DNA of 64,000 nt from Pseudoclavibacter endophyticus (GTDB lineage: Bacteria; Actinomycetota; Actinomycetes; Actinomycetales; Microbacteriaceae). The notes under the pieces are model-generated. The model had not been told where the DNA came from and did no database searches. It was given only the letters and a program-made list of their open reading frames with translations. The stretch spans positions 186,001-250,000 of the forward strand of contig NZ_WBJY01000004.1 in assembly GCF_008831085.1 (NCBI RefSeq). Direction: 5' to 3'. Position numbers and translations under genes: made by a program. Positions 1-11,365 of this stretch are shown here, one piece after another. Position 1 is the stretch's first letter, and every line of letters starts with the position of its first letter.

Positions 1-268
1 GGTGGGCGACGAGATCAGCGTGAACCGCGTCGTCGCCGATGAAGACGGCAACATCACGTTCCCCGCGCTGCTGCTCGTCGACGGCGAGACCGTCACGAGC
101 GACGCGGCGAAGCTTGCCGGCGTCACGGTGACCGGCGAAGTCCTCGAAGACTTCCGCGGCCCCAAGATCGTCATCCAGAAGTTCAAGAACAAGACCGGGT
201 ACAAGAAGCGCCAGGGCCACCGCCAGGAGCTCACCCGCGTCAAGATCACCGACATCACCGAGAAGTAA
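1..268 (+). CDS. rplU: 50S ribosomal protein L21, C-terminal part (5' end outside window)
   Basis: The 88 visible residues are the C-terminal part of bL21, which binds 23S rRNA in the large ribosomal subunit. The tail carries the usual basic stretch ([16 protein letters not shown]) followed by a short VKITDI segment. The family is about 102 residues long, so about a dozen N-terminal residues lie upstream of the window. The GTG at position 2 is an internal Val codon, not a start. The gene sits 18 bp before rpmA, the standard L21-L27 pair. Confidence 0.96.
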   Translation, partial: VGDEISVNRVVADEDGNITFPALLLVDGETVTSDAAKLAGVTVTGEVLEDFRGPKIVIQKFKNKTGYKKRQGHRQELTRVKITDITEK

Positions 269-286
269 GCCTGGGAGGCGTACGAA

Positions 287-544
287 ATGGCACACAAGAA
301 GGGTGCGAGCTCATCTCGCAACGGTCGTGACTCGAACGCCCAGTACCTGGGCGTCAAGCGCTACGCGGGCCAAGAGGTCAACGCCGGCGAGATCCTCGTC
401 CGCCAGCGCGGTACGCACTTCCACCCCGGCGCCGGTGTCGGTCGCGGCGGTGACGACACGCTGTTCGCCCTCGAGGCGGGTGTCGTGAAGTTCGGCGCGA
501 AGGGCCGCCGCAAGGTGGTCAACATCGTCACGGCGGACGCGTAG
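287..544 (+). CDS. rpmA: 50S ribosomal protein L27
   Basis: This is an 85-residue bL27, whose N-terminus reaches the peptidyl-transferase centre. It begins [16 protein letters not shown] directly, so no Firmicutes-type cleaved extension is present. The family signature around GxxRxRQRGTxxHPG is visible as [12 protein letters not shown]. The ATG at 287 follows a GGGAGG Shine-Dalgarno at 272-277. The length is normal and the gene is co-transcribed with rplU. Confidence 0.98.
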   Translation: MAHKKGASSSRNGRDSNAQYLGVKRYAGQEVNAGEILVRQRGTHFHPGAGVGRGGDDTLFALEAGVVKFGAKGRRKVVNIVTADA

Positions 545-588
545 TCCGCAGCCAAGACGAGCCCACGGTGGCTCGCGAACACGTTTCA

Positions 589-620
589 CGATGAGGGGTG
601 GCACACGCCACCCCTCATCG
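589..620 (+). terminator. perfect 14-bp hairpin between rpmA and obgE
   Basis: Positions 589-602 (CGATGAGGGGTGGC) pair without mismatch with 607-620 around an ACAC loop. It lies 45 bp after the rpmA stop. The following bases (TCGTTTCGG) contain only a short T tract, so it may be a terminator, an attenuator or a processing site that separates ribosomal-protein from obgE expression. Confidence 0.7.
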
Positions 621-680
621 TCGTTTCGGCCGCAGGTGCCGAAACACCCGGCAGCAAACCAAGTGAGGATCGGAGGAGTC

Positions 681-2231
681 ATGGCGACGTTCGTCGACGA
701 GGTCACCCTGTATCTGCGCGCGGGCGCGGGGGGCAACGGTTGCGCCTCGATCAAGCGCGAGAAGTTCAAGCCGCTCGCCGGCCCCGATGGCGGGAACGGC
801 GGCGACGGCGGCGACATCGTGCTCGTCGCCGATCCTCAGGTCACGACGCTGCTGAGCTACCACCATTCGCCGCATCGCTCAAGCGAGAAGGGCGGCTTCG
901 GCATGGGCGACTTTCGCAACGGCGTGACGGGTGGCGACCTCGAGCTCCCGGTACCGGTCGGCACGGTCGTGCGCGACGCCGAGGGCGTCGAACTCGCCGA
1001 CCTCTCCGAGACCGGAATGCGCTTCGTGGCCGCCGAGGGCGGTCAGGGCGGGCTCGGGAACGCGGCGTTGTCGTCCACCAAGCGCAAGGCCCCGGGCTTC
1101 GCCCTGCTCGGCACGCCCGGCGAAGAGGTCTCGCTCCTGCTCGAGCTCAAGACCGTCGCCGATGTCGCGCTCGTCGGCTACCCGTCGGCGGGCAAGTCGA
1201 GCCTCATCGCCGCGATGTCGGCCGCGAAGCCGAAGATCGCCGACTACCCGTTCACGACGCTCCACCCGAACCTCGGCGTCGTCGAAGCGGGGCAGACGCG
1301 TTTCACGGTCGCCGACGTGCCGGGGCTGATCGAGGGCGCGAGCGAGGGGCGCGGGCTCGGTCACGAGTTCCTGCGCCACGTCGAGCGTTGCTCGGCGCTT
1401 CTGCACGTTCTCGACTGCGCCACGCTCGACCCGGGGCGCGACCCCGTCTCCGACCTCGGCGTGATCCTGCGCGAGCTCGAGGCCTACGAGGTGCCCGAGG
1501 GGCAGGTGCCCTTGCTGGAGCGGCCCCAACTCGTTGCGCTGAACAAGATCGATGTGCCGGATGCCCGTGAGCTCGCGGAGTTCGTTCGCGGAGATCTCGA
1601 GGAGCGCGGCTACCGCGTGTTCCTGATTTCCGCGGCGAGCCACGAGGGGCTGCGCGAGCTCGGCTTCGCCCTCGGCGAGCTCGTCGAGGCCGATCGGTCG
1701 GTCCGCGCGGACGCGGAAGCGACGAAGCCGCGCATCGTGCTGCGTCCGAGGGCGGTCGACGCGAAGGAGTTCGAGGTGCGCGTCGAGGGCGGAACGTACG
1801 GCAACCTCTACCGCGTGCTCGGCCGCAAGCCGGAGCGCTGGGTTGCCCAGACTGACTTCCAGAACGACGAGGCGGTCGGCTACCTCGCGGATCGCCTCAA
1901 CCGGCTCGGCGTGGAGGACGCGCTCTTCAAGGCCGGGGCGGTCGCGGGCTCGACCGTCGTGATCGGGCCCGGCGACGGCATGGTGTTCGACTGGGAGCCG
2001 ACGCTCACCTCGGCCGCCGAGGTCCTGGTGGGGCCCCGCGGCAGCGACCTGCGGCTGGACGAAAACCAGCGCTCGACGCGTCGCGAGCGGCGCGACGCGT
2101 ACTTCGAGCGCATGGATGCCAAGGCCGAGGCTCGTGCTGAACTGGAGCGCGAGCGTGAGGCCGGGATCTGGACGGCCGACCAGGGCGCTGACGAGGGCAG
2201 CGAGGCACCCGGCCGTGCAGGGGATGACTAA
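681..2231 (+). CDS. obgE: GTPase Obg/CgtA
   Basis: This 516-residue Obg GTPase associates with the 50S subunit and acts in ribosome assembly and the stringent response. It has the glycine-rich Obg fold (residues 1-158, e.g. [11 protein letters not shown] at 34-44). The G domain follows, with P-loop GYPSAGKSS (166-174), DVPGLIEG (about 212) and NKID (288-291). A C-terminal OCT-type domain and a charged tail complete it. I chose the ATG at 681 because GGAGGA lies 5-10 bp upstream; the reading frame is open 30 codons further 5' but that part is not conserved in character. The stop overlaps the start of the next small gene. Confidence 0.97.
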   Translation: MATFVDEVTLYLRAGAGGNGCASIKREKFKPLAGPDGGNGGDGGDIVLVADPQVTTLLSYHHSPHRSSEKGGFGMGDFRNGVTGGDLELPVPVGTVVRDAEGVELADLSETGMRFVAAEGGQGGLGNAALSSTKRKAPGFALLGTPGEEVSLLLELKTVADVALVGYPSAGKSSLIAAMSAAKPKIADYPFTTLHPNLGVVEAGQTRFTVADVPGLIEGASEGRGLGHEFLRHVERCSALLHVLDCATLDPGRDPVSDLGVILRELEAYEVPEGQVPLLERPQLVALNKIDVPDARELAEFVRGDLEERGYRVFLISAASHEGLRELGFALGELVEADRSVRADAEATKPRIVLRPRAVDAKEFEVRVEGGTYGNLYRVLGRKPERWVAQTDFQNDEAVGYLADRLNRLGVEDALFKAGAVAGSTVVIGPGDGMVFDWEPTLTSAAEVLVGPRGSDLRLDENQRSTRRERRDAYFERMDAKAEARAELEREREAGIWTADQGADEGSEAPGRAGDD

Positions 2232-2457
2232 GATGTTCCTCATGATCGAGCTCATCGCTGCCGCCGAAGAGGGGCACCACGTCGTCAACGAACTCTTCAT
2301 GCCCCCATTCATGTTTGGCGTGCTCGCCTTCGCGATCTTGATGCTGCTCACGGTCCTGACCTTCCTCTTCCGCAATACTCAGCATTCGCACCCCGAGGCC
2401 TCCGCGGTGTCGCCCTACACGCCGTACGTGCATCCCGGCCACGACACGGATGAGTAG
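2224..2457 (+). CDS. small single-TM membrane protein of unknown function
   Basis: This 77-residue protein starts inside the last codons of obgE (ATG 2224, overlapping by 8 bp; ATGs at 2233 and 2242 are alternatives). It has one hydrophobic helix, [20 protein letters not shown], preceded by an [14 protein letters not shown] segment and followed by a polar His/Pro-rich tail. I do not recognise a named family. The position between obgE and nadD and the translational overlap argue that it is expressed. The downstream ribosomal-assembly neighbours give no firm clue to its job. Confidence 0.75.
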   Translation: MTKMFLMIELIAAAEEGHHVVNELFMPPFMFGVLAFAILMLLTVLTFLFRNTQHSHPEASAVSPYTPYVHPGHDTDE

Positions 2458-2481
2458 CGCGCGAGCGGGCACGACGCGGGT

Positions 2482-3174
2482 ATGACCGACCGTTCCACTG
2501 CATCCACGCCGGCCAAGCGCCGGGTCGGGATCATGGGCGGCACGTTCGACCCCATTCACCACGGGCACCTCGTGGCGGCGAGCGAGGTGGCGAAGAGCTT
2601 CGACCTCGACGAGGTGGTGTTCGTTCCCACCGGCAATCCCTACATGAAGCGCAACGTGTCGCCGAGCGAGGACCGCTATCTCATGACGGTCATCGCGACG
2701 GCGTCGAACCCGCGTTTCACCGTCAGTCGCGTCGACATCGATCGCGACGGCCCCACCTACACCGTCGACACGCTTCGCGACGTGATGCGGTTGCGTCCCG
2801 ACTCTGAGCTCTTCTTCATCACCGGCGCCGACGCGATCGCTCAGATCCTCGAATGGAAAGACTCGGACGACATGTTCGAGTACGCCCACTTCGTCGCGGT
2901 CTCGCGGCCGGGCCACGAGCTCGTGCTCGACGACAGCCTGCCTCGGGAGTCGGTCAGCGTCCTCGAAGTCCCCGCCCTTGCGATCTCGTCGACCGACTGC
3001 CGGGATCGGGCTCGCCGCGGTTACCCGGTCTGGTATCTCGTGCCGGATGGGGTCGTGCAGTACATCGCGAAGCACCGGCTCTACACCGATTCCGATCATG
3101 ACGAGGAGCGTGCTTCAGCGCCCGAGGGGTCGGCCGTCTTCTCGTCCGACCGGGCGCACGAGGTCGCCACATGA
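2482..3174 (+). CDS. nadD: nicotinate-nucleotide adenylyltransferase
   Basis: NadD makes deamido-NAD from nicotinate mononucleotide and ATP in the cytoplasm, the penultimate step of NAD synthesis. The nucleotidylyltransferase signature [12 protein letters not shown] is near residue 19, and the C-terminal ISSTDCR motif near residue 172 matches the family's ISST(x)xR. The length is 230 residues; the last 30 or so are a polar extension beyond the usual end. The stop overlaps the next start by 4 bp (ATGA), indicating translational coupling. Confidence 0.95.
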   Translation: MTDRSTASTPAKRRVGIMGGTFDPIHHGHLVAASEVAKSFDLDEVVFVPTGNPYMKRNVSPSEDRYLMTVIATASNPRFTVSRVDIDRDGPTYTVDTLRDVMRLRPDSELFFITGADAIAQILEWKDSDDMFEYAHFVAVSRPGHELVLDDSLPRESVSVLEVPALAISSTDCRDRARRGYPVWYLVPDGVVQYIAKHRLYTDSDHDEERASAPEGSAVFSSDRAHEVAT

Positions 3175-4325
3175 CCGCCGATCGCCCCCTGACCCGGCGC
3201 GAGATACGCGAGCGCGAACGTGCCGCGGCCGAGTCGCCCGCACACGGGCCCGGCGTGGAAGCGGCGGCGCGTGCAGCCGCGCCGGCAGCGCCGCCGCAAG
3301 AGCCCAGGGCGATCACGCCCCAGCAGGAGCCCCAGCGGCGCCCGCGTCAGCATCGCTCATCGCTCGATCCCGTCGAGTGGCGGCTGAGCACGAGCGACAT
3401 GAGCTCGGTGCGCGATGAGTTGGATGCTCGCTTCTCCGGCCAGGAGGGCGGCGGCGACGGTCTCGATGACGACGTGTCGCGTGCGGCCGAACGGGCTGCG
3501 TCGCCCGCGGAGCAGCCGGCGCCCGCGACCCGCCGGAGCCGCCGCGACGAGCAGGTGCCAGCGGGCGAACGGCTGGCCATGCCCGAGACGCCGGTGCAGC
3601 ACGCGCCGCCGGTGCCGCGAGCAACCGTGTCGCCAGGTGAGCGCAGTGCGCCGCATGAGCCCGAGGCGCCCGCACGTGCTGCCGACGCGCCCTCCGAGGA
3701 CTGGGCGGCCGCCACCTGGGCGTCGTCGCCGTCGTCGCCGCTCGGCGACCTGCCCGATACCGCGCCGACCGCGACGGCATCCGGCACGACGGCATCCGGA
3801 AACACGGCATCCGGCAACACGGCTTCCCGGCCCCTGGCGCCGGAAGCGGCAGCAGCGCCTCGCGTTCGCGACCAGGCCGCGCACCGCGACGAGGTCGAGA
3901 CGGGGCCAGATGGCTACTTCGAGCGGCTCGCGACGGCGAGCGTCGGCGATGCGCCGACGGGCATGATCGTGATGCCCGAGGTCATCAACCCAGACATCAC
4001 CGGCGCACTTTCGGGTTCCGGCGACGTCATGGTGACGGGGTCGATGCGCATCTCGCGCGACCTTTCGAGCTTCGGTGCCTACCGTGACGGTCTCGATCAG
4101 TTCGATGCCGAGACCGGCATTGTGACCGACGAGAGGCGGAGTGAGCACTCGCCGGTGCCTGCCCGCGATGCCGTCTCGCTGAGCAGGGCCCCGGGTGTTC
4201 GTGTGGCGCCGGAGCCCCACCGGCACCTCGGCGTGTGGATCTGGGTTGTCGTTGGCGCGATCGGCGTCGCCGTCGTCGGGGGCGGGGGAGTGCTGCTGTA
4301 CGGGGTGGTGAGCGGATGGTTCTAG
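3171..4325 (+). CDS. Ala/Pro-rich protein with one C-terminal TM helix
   Basis: This 384-residue protein of unknown function begins with a basic, charged segment ([15 protein letters not shown]) that often starts actinobacterial envelope proteins. A long low-complexity Ala/Pro/Arg region follows, and a short tandem ASG(T/N)TASGNT repeat lies around residues 202-220. A more ordered part (about 240-330) precedes a single C-terminal membrane helix, [26 protein letters not shown]. The topology suggests a tail-anchored cytoplasmic protein. It is coupled to nadD by ATGA and lies upstream of rsfS, an arrangement I associate with Microbacteriaceae. Confidence 0.8.
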   Translation: MTADRPLTRREIRERERAAAESPAHGPGVEAAARAAAPAAPPQEPRAITPQQEPQRRPRQHRSSLDPVEWRLSTSDMSSVRDELDARFSGQEGGGDGLDDDVSRAAERAASPAEQPAPATRRSRRDEQVPAGERLAMPETPVQHAPPVPRATVSPGERSAPHEPEAPARAADAPSEDWAAATWASSPSSPLGDLPDTAPTATASGTTASGNTASGNTASRPLAPEAAAAPRVRDQAAHRDEVETGPDGYFERLATASVGDAPTGMIVMPEVINPDITGALSGSGDVMVTGSMRISRDLSSFGAYRDGLDQFDAETGIVTDERRSEHSPVPARDAVSLSRAPGVRVAPEPHRHLGVWIWVVVGAIGVAVVGGGGVLLYGVVSGWF

Positions 4326-4389
4326 CTCCCCGATCGGGCGTCGACGCCGCGCCCGCCATGAAACGTTTTTGCCAACCGAGAGGAACCGA

Positions 4390-4785
4390 ATGACAGCCTC
4401 CGAGCGAGCCGTCGAGCTTGCCAAGATCGCGGCCAAGGCCGCTGACGACAAGCAGGGAGACGAACTCGTCGGCCTCGATGTCTCGGCGAACATGCCGCTG
4501 ACCGACGTATTCCTCATCGCCTCCGGGCGCAACGAGCGCCTCGTGCTCGCGATCGCGGAGGAGATCGAAGACCAGCTGCTTGAGCAAGCGCGCCAGAAGG
4601 CCATCCGCCGGGAGGGGCGCGACGAGGGGCGCTGGGTACTGCTCGATTTCGGCGATCTCATCGTGCACGTGTTCCACGAAGAAGACCGTGCGTACTACGG
4701 GCTCGAACGGCTGTGGCGCGATGCGCCGGTCGTCGATCTCGGGCTTCACGCGGCCGGAACATCCGGCGACTCGCGACAGGAGTAG
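4390..4785 (+). CDS. rsfS: ribosome silencing factor RsfS
   Basis: This 131-residue RsfS (formerly Iojap) binds L14 and blocks subunit joining under starvation. The family core is visible as VGLDVSANMPLTDVFLIASGRNERL and, near the end, GRWVLLDFGDLIVHVFHEEDRAYYGLERLW. The ATG at 4390 follows GAGAGGAAC; an upstream TTG at 4369 is in frame but has no ribosome-binding site. The nadD-(spacer gene)-rsfS order is classical. Confidence 0.95.
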   Translation: MTASERAVELAKIAAKAADDKQGDELVGLDVSANMPLTDVFLIASGRNERLVLAIAEEIEDQLLEQARQKAIRREGRDEGRWVLLDFGDLIVHVFHEEDRAYYGLERLWRDAPVVDLGLHAAGTSGDSRQE

Positions 4786-4849
4786 GTTCGACGGGTTGGG
4801 CGCGTCCGCACGATCGGGCGCGCAACGTTCGGCTGCGAGGAAGAAACGT

Positions 4850-5647
4850 ATGATGAGCACGCCAACCAGGCGGCCTTGGCTGTGGTTGATCGCGATCGGC
4901 CTGGTGGCCGGATTCATGTCGGGCATGTTCGGCGTGGGCGGCGGCATCCTGATCGTGCCCGCCCTTATCTACCTGGCCCGCCTCGAGCCGAGGCTGGCCG
5001 CCGGCACGTCGCTGCTCGCGATCTTCCCGGTGGCGATCGTCGGCGTCACGACATACGGCATCGGCGGGCACGTGGACGTGCTGCTCGCGCTCCTCCTCGC
5101 CGTCGGCTCGATCCTCGGGGCGCCGCTCGGCTCATGGTTGCTGTCGAAGGTATCGCGCACCGCGCTGCAACTCGCGTTCATCGCGTTCATGCTCGTCGTG
5201 ATCGTCTCGCTGTTCATCGTGATCCCCTCGCGAGACGCCGAAGTCGACATCACCTGGGTCACGGGCCCGCTCATCTTCCTGCTCGGCTTCATCGTCGGCA
5301 TCATGTCGGGCCTGCTCGGCATCGGCGGGGGCGTCGTCATCGTCCCCATGCTGGTGCTGCTCTTCGGGTCGAGCGACCTCATCGCCAAGGGTTCGTCGCT
5401 GCTCATGATGATCGGCACGAGCATCTCGGGCACGATCAGCAACATCCTGCGCAAGAACGTCGACGTGCCGTCGGCCATCGTGGTGGGGGTGTGCGCGTGT
5501 TTCACGACGACCCTCGGCGCGATCGTCGCGGCGGCCGTGTCACCGCTCGCCGCAAACATCGCCTTCGCGGTGTTCCTCGTACTCATCGTGATCCGGATGC
5601 TCGTCGACGTGATCAACCAGAACCGCCGCACCAAGCCCGGCGCCTAG
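4850..5647 (+). CDS. TauE/SafE family sulfite/anion exporter
   Basis: This 265-residue polytopic membrane protein of the TauE/SafE family typically exports sulfite, sulfoacetate or related anions. Both family repeats are visible: GLVAGFMSGMFGVGGGILIVPAL near residue 15 and FIVGIMSGLLGIGGGVVIVPML near residue 150, each with the diagnostic GxGGG loop. About eight hydrophobic segments are present. ATG ATG at 4850/4853 gives two adjacent starts. The substrate cannot be read from the sequence. It is the last gene before the tRNA and probably has its own expression. Confidence 0.88.
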   Translation: MMSTPTRRPWLWLIAIGLVAGFMSGMFGVGGGILIVPALIYLARLEPRLAAGTSLLAIFPVAIVGVTTYGIGGHVDVLLALLLAVGSILGAPLGSWLLSKVSRTALQLAFIAFMLVVIVSLFIVIPSRDAEVDITWVTGPLIFLLGFIVGIMSGLLGIGGGVVIVPMLVLLFGSSDLIAKGSSLLMMIGTSISGTISNILRKNVDVPSAIVVGVCACFTTTLGAIVAAAVSPLAANIAFAVFLVLIVIRMLVDVINQNRRTKPGA

Positions 5648-5671
5648 CGCCACCGTCCTCGCCTCGGCGTT

Positions 5672-5701
5672 TTGCGTCGTCGGAGCCGGATGGGCTATAT
5701 T
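5672..5701 (+). promoter_or_regulatory. putative promoter of tRNA-Ala
   Basis: TTGCGT at 5672-5677 and TATATT at 5696-5701 are separated by 18 bp, a reasonable housekeeping sigma-factor promoter 46 bp before the mature tRNA end. Confidence 0.55.
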
Positions 5702-5747
5702 CGTCTGGTTGCTTTCAAGTAGCTGAATTGCCTCGGTAACGGGGCCT

Positions 5748-5823
5748 GGGTCTGTGGCGCAGCTGGTAGCGCACCTGCATGGCATGCAGGGGGTCAGGGG
5801 TTCGAGTCCCCTCAGATCCACCA
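5748..5823 (+). tRNA. tRNA-Ala (anticodon GGC)
   Basis: This folds as a full 76-nt cloverleaf including an encoded CCA. The acceptor stem is GGGTCTG/CAGATCC (one G-U), the D-stem GCGC/GCGC, the anticodon stem CCTGC/GCAGG with loop ATGGCAT, and the T-arm AGGGG-TTCGAGT-CCCCT. The anticodon GGC reads Ala GCC codons. The discriminator base is A. The gene borders the accessory segment downstream. Confidence 0.97.
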
Positions 5824-5881
5824 CGATGCTCGTACTCGAACCCTCGACATGAGCAAATCATCGGACAGTGAGTCCAGGAAG

Positions 5882-5907
5882 AGCCCGCCGGTTTCGGCGG
5901 GCTTTTT
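5882..5907 (+). terminator. rho-independent terminator after tRNA-Ala
   Basis: AGCCCGCCG (5882-5890) pairs with CGGCGGGCT (5895-5903) around a GTTT loop and is followed by a T run at 5903-5907. Confidence 0.9.
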
Positions 5908-6114
5908 GTTTGCCCCATAGTCGCGGGGGCCGCGGCTGTGTGAGCGCGTCGGGCGTCAGTGACGATGGCGCGGGTGGTGACGTCGAAGACGAGGTCGGTA
6001 CCTGGTGGCTCGCGTTGACGTGGTGCTGTCCGTCCTCGTCGATGGTAATGAGGTGAACCGTCACGGGTTTGATGTCGCTTCCTTGTGAGTCAAGGAGGAT
6101 GAGCACATGCGGAC

Positions 6115-7515
6115 CCCGCCCTGAAGGATCGGGCGCTTCGGATGGTCGCTGAGCACAGGTCGGACTACCCGTCGATGACCGCGGACTCGAAGGCTGTCGC
6201 GGATCAGCTCGGTATCGGTAAGGAGACGGTGCGTCGGTGGGTCGTCCAGGCCGACGTCGATGCCGGGGACCGGCCAGGGACCTCGAGCGAGGAAAGCGCT
6301 GATATCCGCAGGCTGAAGGCCGAGAACCGCGGGTTGCGCGAGGACAACGAGATCCTGCGGAGGGCCTCGATTTTCTCGTGCCTGGCGGCAGGCCAACAGG
6401 CTGGTCGCGGTCAGGATCGTGTCCGGCGCTGTCGTCATCGACGCCATGCTCGCAACTCGCGGCACCCCCGAGGGGCTTGACGGCCTTCGGAAGATGACCG
6501 CGCACCTGCGACGCCAGGGCCCCGTCGTGGCGCACTGCACGGTGGACCGATTGATGCGCGACGTGGGCATGAACGGTGTGCGCCGCGGCAAGGAAGCTGC
6601 GCGCCACCATCCCAGGCCGGGCCGGGCACCGGGCCGGTGACCTGCTGGACCGCGACTTCACCGCCGCTGCGCTCAACACCCGGTGGGTCGCGGACCACCT
6701 TCGTGCGGACGTGGGCGGAATTCGTCTACGTCGCCTTCGTCGTGGCGCTTGGCTCAGCGGATCGTGGGCTGGCACGCCGCGACGACGAAGGTCACCGACC
6801 TGGTCCTGACCTCGTTGCGGATCGCGATGTGGGACCGCGACCGACACGGCCATCCCGTCGCGCCCGGCACCGGTCGCGTCATGCACGGCAGTCCCCCCCC
6901 AATGCCTCTTCGCATGCTGGTCCTGGCATAGCGTGCAAGCCCAACCAGGACACGGTGAGCGGGGTCATTATCGAGACGGCGGTCCCCATGTCGGCGCAGG
7001 TCATGAGATTCAGCATCACTCGTCGAGGAGGTTCGAGGCTTGCTGCCACGCCTCTTCATTCCAATCCTCCTTCCCTCAGTGTGGCCAGTCGACGATGAGC
7101 GTCCGCTCGGGCGCCGGCTCGAGTTCGTGCATGAACTGATCGCGAAGTACGGTGCGGTTCTTGCTGACATGATCGGCACACCGTCGAGTAAAAAGCTGCG
7201 TTCTGCGAAGATATGCGCGTTCCCGTGTAGACGCGGCGCTCGACGGACTGATCCATCACGCGGACCACGGCTCGAACAATATGTCGATGGTCTACACCGA
7301 CCGCGTCGTCGAACTCGGCCGCGTCCCCGTCGACCGGGACCGCCGGCGACAGCAACGACAACGCCCTCGCCGAGGCGGTCAACAACCTCTACAAGACCGA
7401 GCTGATCCGTCAACAAGGACCCTGGAGGACGGTCGAGCAGGTCAAACTCGAGACGATCGAATGGGTGTGGTGGTGGACCCACCAGCGCCGCCACGGCGAG
7501 CTCGACATGCGAAGC
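6115..7515 (+). pseudogene. degenerate IS3-family transposase (OrfA + OrfB remnants)
   Basis: The OrfA frame (about 6115-6385) reads ALKDRALRMVAEHRSDYPSM, then an HTH (KAVADQLGIGKETVRRWV) and a leucine-zipper-like ending (LREDNEILRRASIF). Its start is lost to a frameshift at 6098-6112. The OrfB start is deleted: pieces appear from about 6480 (KMTAHLRRQG, HCTVDRLMRDVGMNGVRRGK), then DLLDRDFTAAALNTRWVADH, broken by several frameshifts. The 3' part of the DDE domain (HHADHGSNNMSMVYTDRVVEL, then GDSNDNALAEAVNNLYKTEL to QRRHGELDM) resumes at 7225-7510 after an interruption of about 330 bp. No intact terminal inverted repeats were found. It cannot encode a working transposase. Confidence 0.85.
6891..7224. 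other. unexplained segment interrupting the IS3 OrfB remnant
   Basis: About 330 bp of unrelated sequence separates two OrfB pieces that should be contiguous. It begins near a run of nine C (6892-6900). On the minus strand it contains a short open stretch ending FMHELEPAPERTLIVDWPH followed by a stop and a GGAAGGAGG-ATG start-like signal near 7070. I could not assign it to a gene or an element. Confidence 0.45.
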
Positions 7516-7552
7516 CAGGCCGATTCAGTCCCGAGTGGGTTTGTCAGGATCG

Positions 7553-7978
7553 TCAGGGCTGGGGCGGTTCGTCCTCACCGGCGGCTTCGGCAGCGTCGGC
7601 CTCCTCGCGGGTTGCGAACGCGGCGCCGGCAGCATGCTCCGGTGGACTGTAGATGGTGTAGAGCACCAGCGACTCCTCGCCGGTGTTGCGGAAGTTGTGC
7701 TGGGCGCCGGCAGGAACTGCGCACTGGTCGCCTGCCTCAATGGGGTGGGTGTGGCCGTTGAGGTCGGCTTCTCCGGTTCCGGAGACGAAGGTCAGGATCT
7801 GGTCGGTGTATTCGTGGACCTCGTCGCCGATCTCACCACCGGGCGGAATCGTCATGATGACGATCTGGGCGTGTTCGCCGGTCCACAGCACCTTCCGGAA
7901 GTCGGGGTTATCCCGGGCGACGTCCGCGATAGTGAAGTGCTCGACGTTGTCTCCCAGGGTGAAGTTTTTTTCGGTCAT
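7553..7978 (-). CDS. cupin-domain protein
   Basis: This 141-residue single cupin has both motif halves visible: GEIGDEVHEYTDQILTFVSGTGE (cupin motif 1, with His at the metal-binding position) and the following QCAVPAGAQHNFRNTG (motif 2). Metal-binding His/Glu residues are mostly kept. The acidic Ala/Glu-rich tail is not part of the domain. It lies 124 bp downstream of the heavy-metal ATPase on the same strand, so it may belong to that metal or redox-stress transcript. No specific ligand can be named. Confidence 0.85.
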   Translation of the reverse strand: MTEKNFTLGDNVEHFTIADVARDNPDFRKVLWTGEHAQIVIMTIPPGGEIGDEVHEYTDQILTFVSGTGEADLNGHTHPIEAGDQCAVPAGAQHNFRNTGEESLVLYTIYSPPEHAAGAAFATREEADAAEAAGEDEPPQP

Positions 7979-8102
7979 GGCTGATCTCCTCTGCTTCCTG
8001 TGTAGCTGTCTGTGTGGGTCGTGTCGCTGCCTGAGTTTTCATGACTATCCGCGTCCGGGGCAGCCGGGGCGAGGGGCTCCGGACCGCCACGCGGATTTGA
8101 CG

Positions 8103-10103
<2,001 letters not shown>

Positions 10104-10185
10104 TTTCGGGTACGACCTTTCTGGGTCTCGTGCCATCGGACCGGCCCAGTGGAATGAGGGAAGGACGTTCCGCGGGCGTTGGTCT

Positions 10186-10419
10186 TTAGAAAGTCGAGGG
10201 GACGGCCTTGTAGCCGGCCTTGGCAACGGCGGCGACGAGGTCATCGGCGGAGATGCGCTCGGCGTCGTAGTTGATCTCGATGCGAGCGGAGGCGAAGTGG
10301 ACCTTCACGTTCTCAACACCCTTAAGGTGGCCGACCTGCTTCTCGATCTTCGCGACGCAGGACGGGCAGGAGAATCCCTCGGCCCTCAGGACGGTGCGTG
10401 TCGTGGTCGAGGTGCTCAT
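10186..10419 (-). CDS. HMA-domain metallochaperone (CopZ-like)
   Basis: This 77-residue heavy-metal-associated domain has the metal-binding FSCPSC motif (CxxC, residues 18-21) in a beta-alpha-beta-beta-alpha-beta pattern and ends with the usual AGYKA helix region. It is expected to deliver a soft metal ion to the ATPase encoded 82 bp downstream, whose own N-terminal domain is absent. It is the first gene of the minus-strand transcript and is divergent from the Crp/Fnr regulator, with an FNR-like palindrome between them. Confidence 0.93.
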   Translation of the reverse strand: MSTSTTTRTVLRAEGFSCPSCVAKIEKQVGHLKGVENVKVHFASARIEINYDAERISADDLVAAVAKAGYKAVPSTF

Positions 10420-10487
10420 TGTGGGTTTCCTTTCGACATGTATTCCTTGCTGACAGCTTCAATGTAGGTCCGCAGCGCCCGGTACTC

Positions 10488-10503
10488 CTTGACACAGATC
10501 AAG
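10488..10503. promoter_or_regulatory. FNR/Crp-type palindrome in divergent promoter region
   Basis: CTTGACACAGATCAAG matches the TTGAT-N4-ATCAA consensus of FNR-like sites with a single half-site mismatch. It lies 69 bp upstream of the HMA gene and 80 bp upstream of the Crp/Fnr gene, the expected place for an autoregulated divergent operator. Confidence 0.6.
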
Positions 10504-10582
10504 TTCGGACGAACACTTTCCGAGGCGTCTCTTGCGCCTCCGGCACGGGCGCCGCGCACGCCGATTTCGGTAGGCTTGCGCC

Positions 10583-11266
10583 ATGGCCGAGGAGGATTTG
10601 TGTGTCACCCGCGTCCCGATCTTCCAAGGACTCACGCATGAGGAGCAGTTGCGCGTTGCGGAGTTCGTCCGCCCGATGTGCGTCCACAAGGGGCAGACGG
10701 TCGATGCTCCCGGACAGTCGGTGTCGCGTTTGCTGGTGATGCACAGTGGCCAGCTCAAGGTCAGCCACGCGGCGGCCAATGGCCAAGAACAGATCTTGCG
10801 CACGGTGACCGACGGTGATGTCGTGGGCGAACGGGCCTTTCTGACCGGCTACCGCCCGAATGACCTCGTGGTCGCGCTGGAAGACAGCCGGATGTGCGTC
10901 TTCGATCACGCCGACCTTGCGGCCCTACTACGCGACTTCCCCGACATTAGCCAGCGAATGCTGCGGACACTCTCCGACCGGCTCTTTTCCGTCGAGAGGC
11001 GGCTGGCCGCCGTCACTTCCAGCGATGTCAGCGCCCGCGTCGCAGCTTACCTACTGGATCTGCCCGGCAGCATGCGAGACGGCGTGCCCACCGTGCAGAT
11101 GCCTATGGCAAAGCAAGAAATCGCCGCCTACCTCGGCACGACGCCAGAAACCCTGAGCCGACGTCTCGCCGCGCTCACTGCCTCCGGCATCATCGAACTC
11201 CGTGGGCGCCGTGACGTCACGATTCGTGACATTGATGCACTTGAACGCGTGGCCACACCTCGGTAG
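10583..11266 (+). CDS. Crp/Fnr-family transcriptional regulator
   Basis: This 227-residue regulator has an N-terminal cNMP-binding-type beta-roll (about 10-125: PIFQGLTHEEQLRVAEFV, then GQTVDAPGQSVSRLLVMHSGQLKV and GDVVGERAFL), a dimerisation helix and a C-terminal winged helix (MAKQEIAAYLGTTPETLSRRLAALTASGII). The recognition helix ETLSRRL resembles FNR-type ETISRxL, consistent with the TTGAC-N4-ATCAA site upstream. Three Cys (two near the start, at about 7 and 37) could sense metal or redox, but this is inference. It probably controls the divergent metal ATPase operon. Confidence 0.92.
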   Translation: MAEEDLCVTRVPIFQGLTHEEQLRVAEFVRPMCVHKGQTVDAPGQSVSRLLVMHSGQLKVSHAAANGQEQILRTVTDGDVVGERAFLTGYRPNDLVVALEDSRMCVFDHADLAALLRDFPDISQRMLRTLSDRLFSVERRLAAVTSSDVSARVAAYLLDLPGSMRDGVPTVQMPMAKQEIAAYLGTTPETLSRRLAALTASGIIELRGRRDVTIRDIDALERVATPR

Positions 11267-11365
11267 ACCCGATATCGTGTCGGATTGGCGCCGGGTCTCC
11301 AGGACCGGTGACGAGCCGAGCACCGTCGTCCGGTTGGATTCTGCTGGATTGATCTGTTGCTGCCG

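Noticed and set aside
5858..6886. 342-codon open frame on the minus strand
   Set aside because: It runs antisense through the IS3 remnant and the tRNA terminator; composition is Arg/Pro-rich and no domain is visible.
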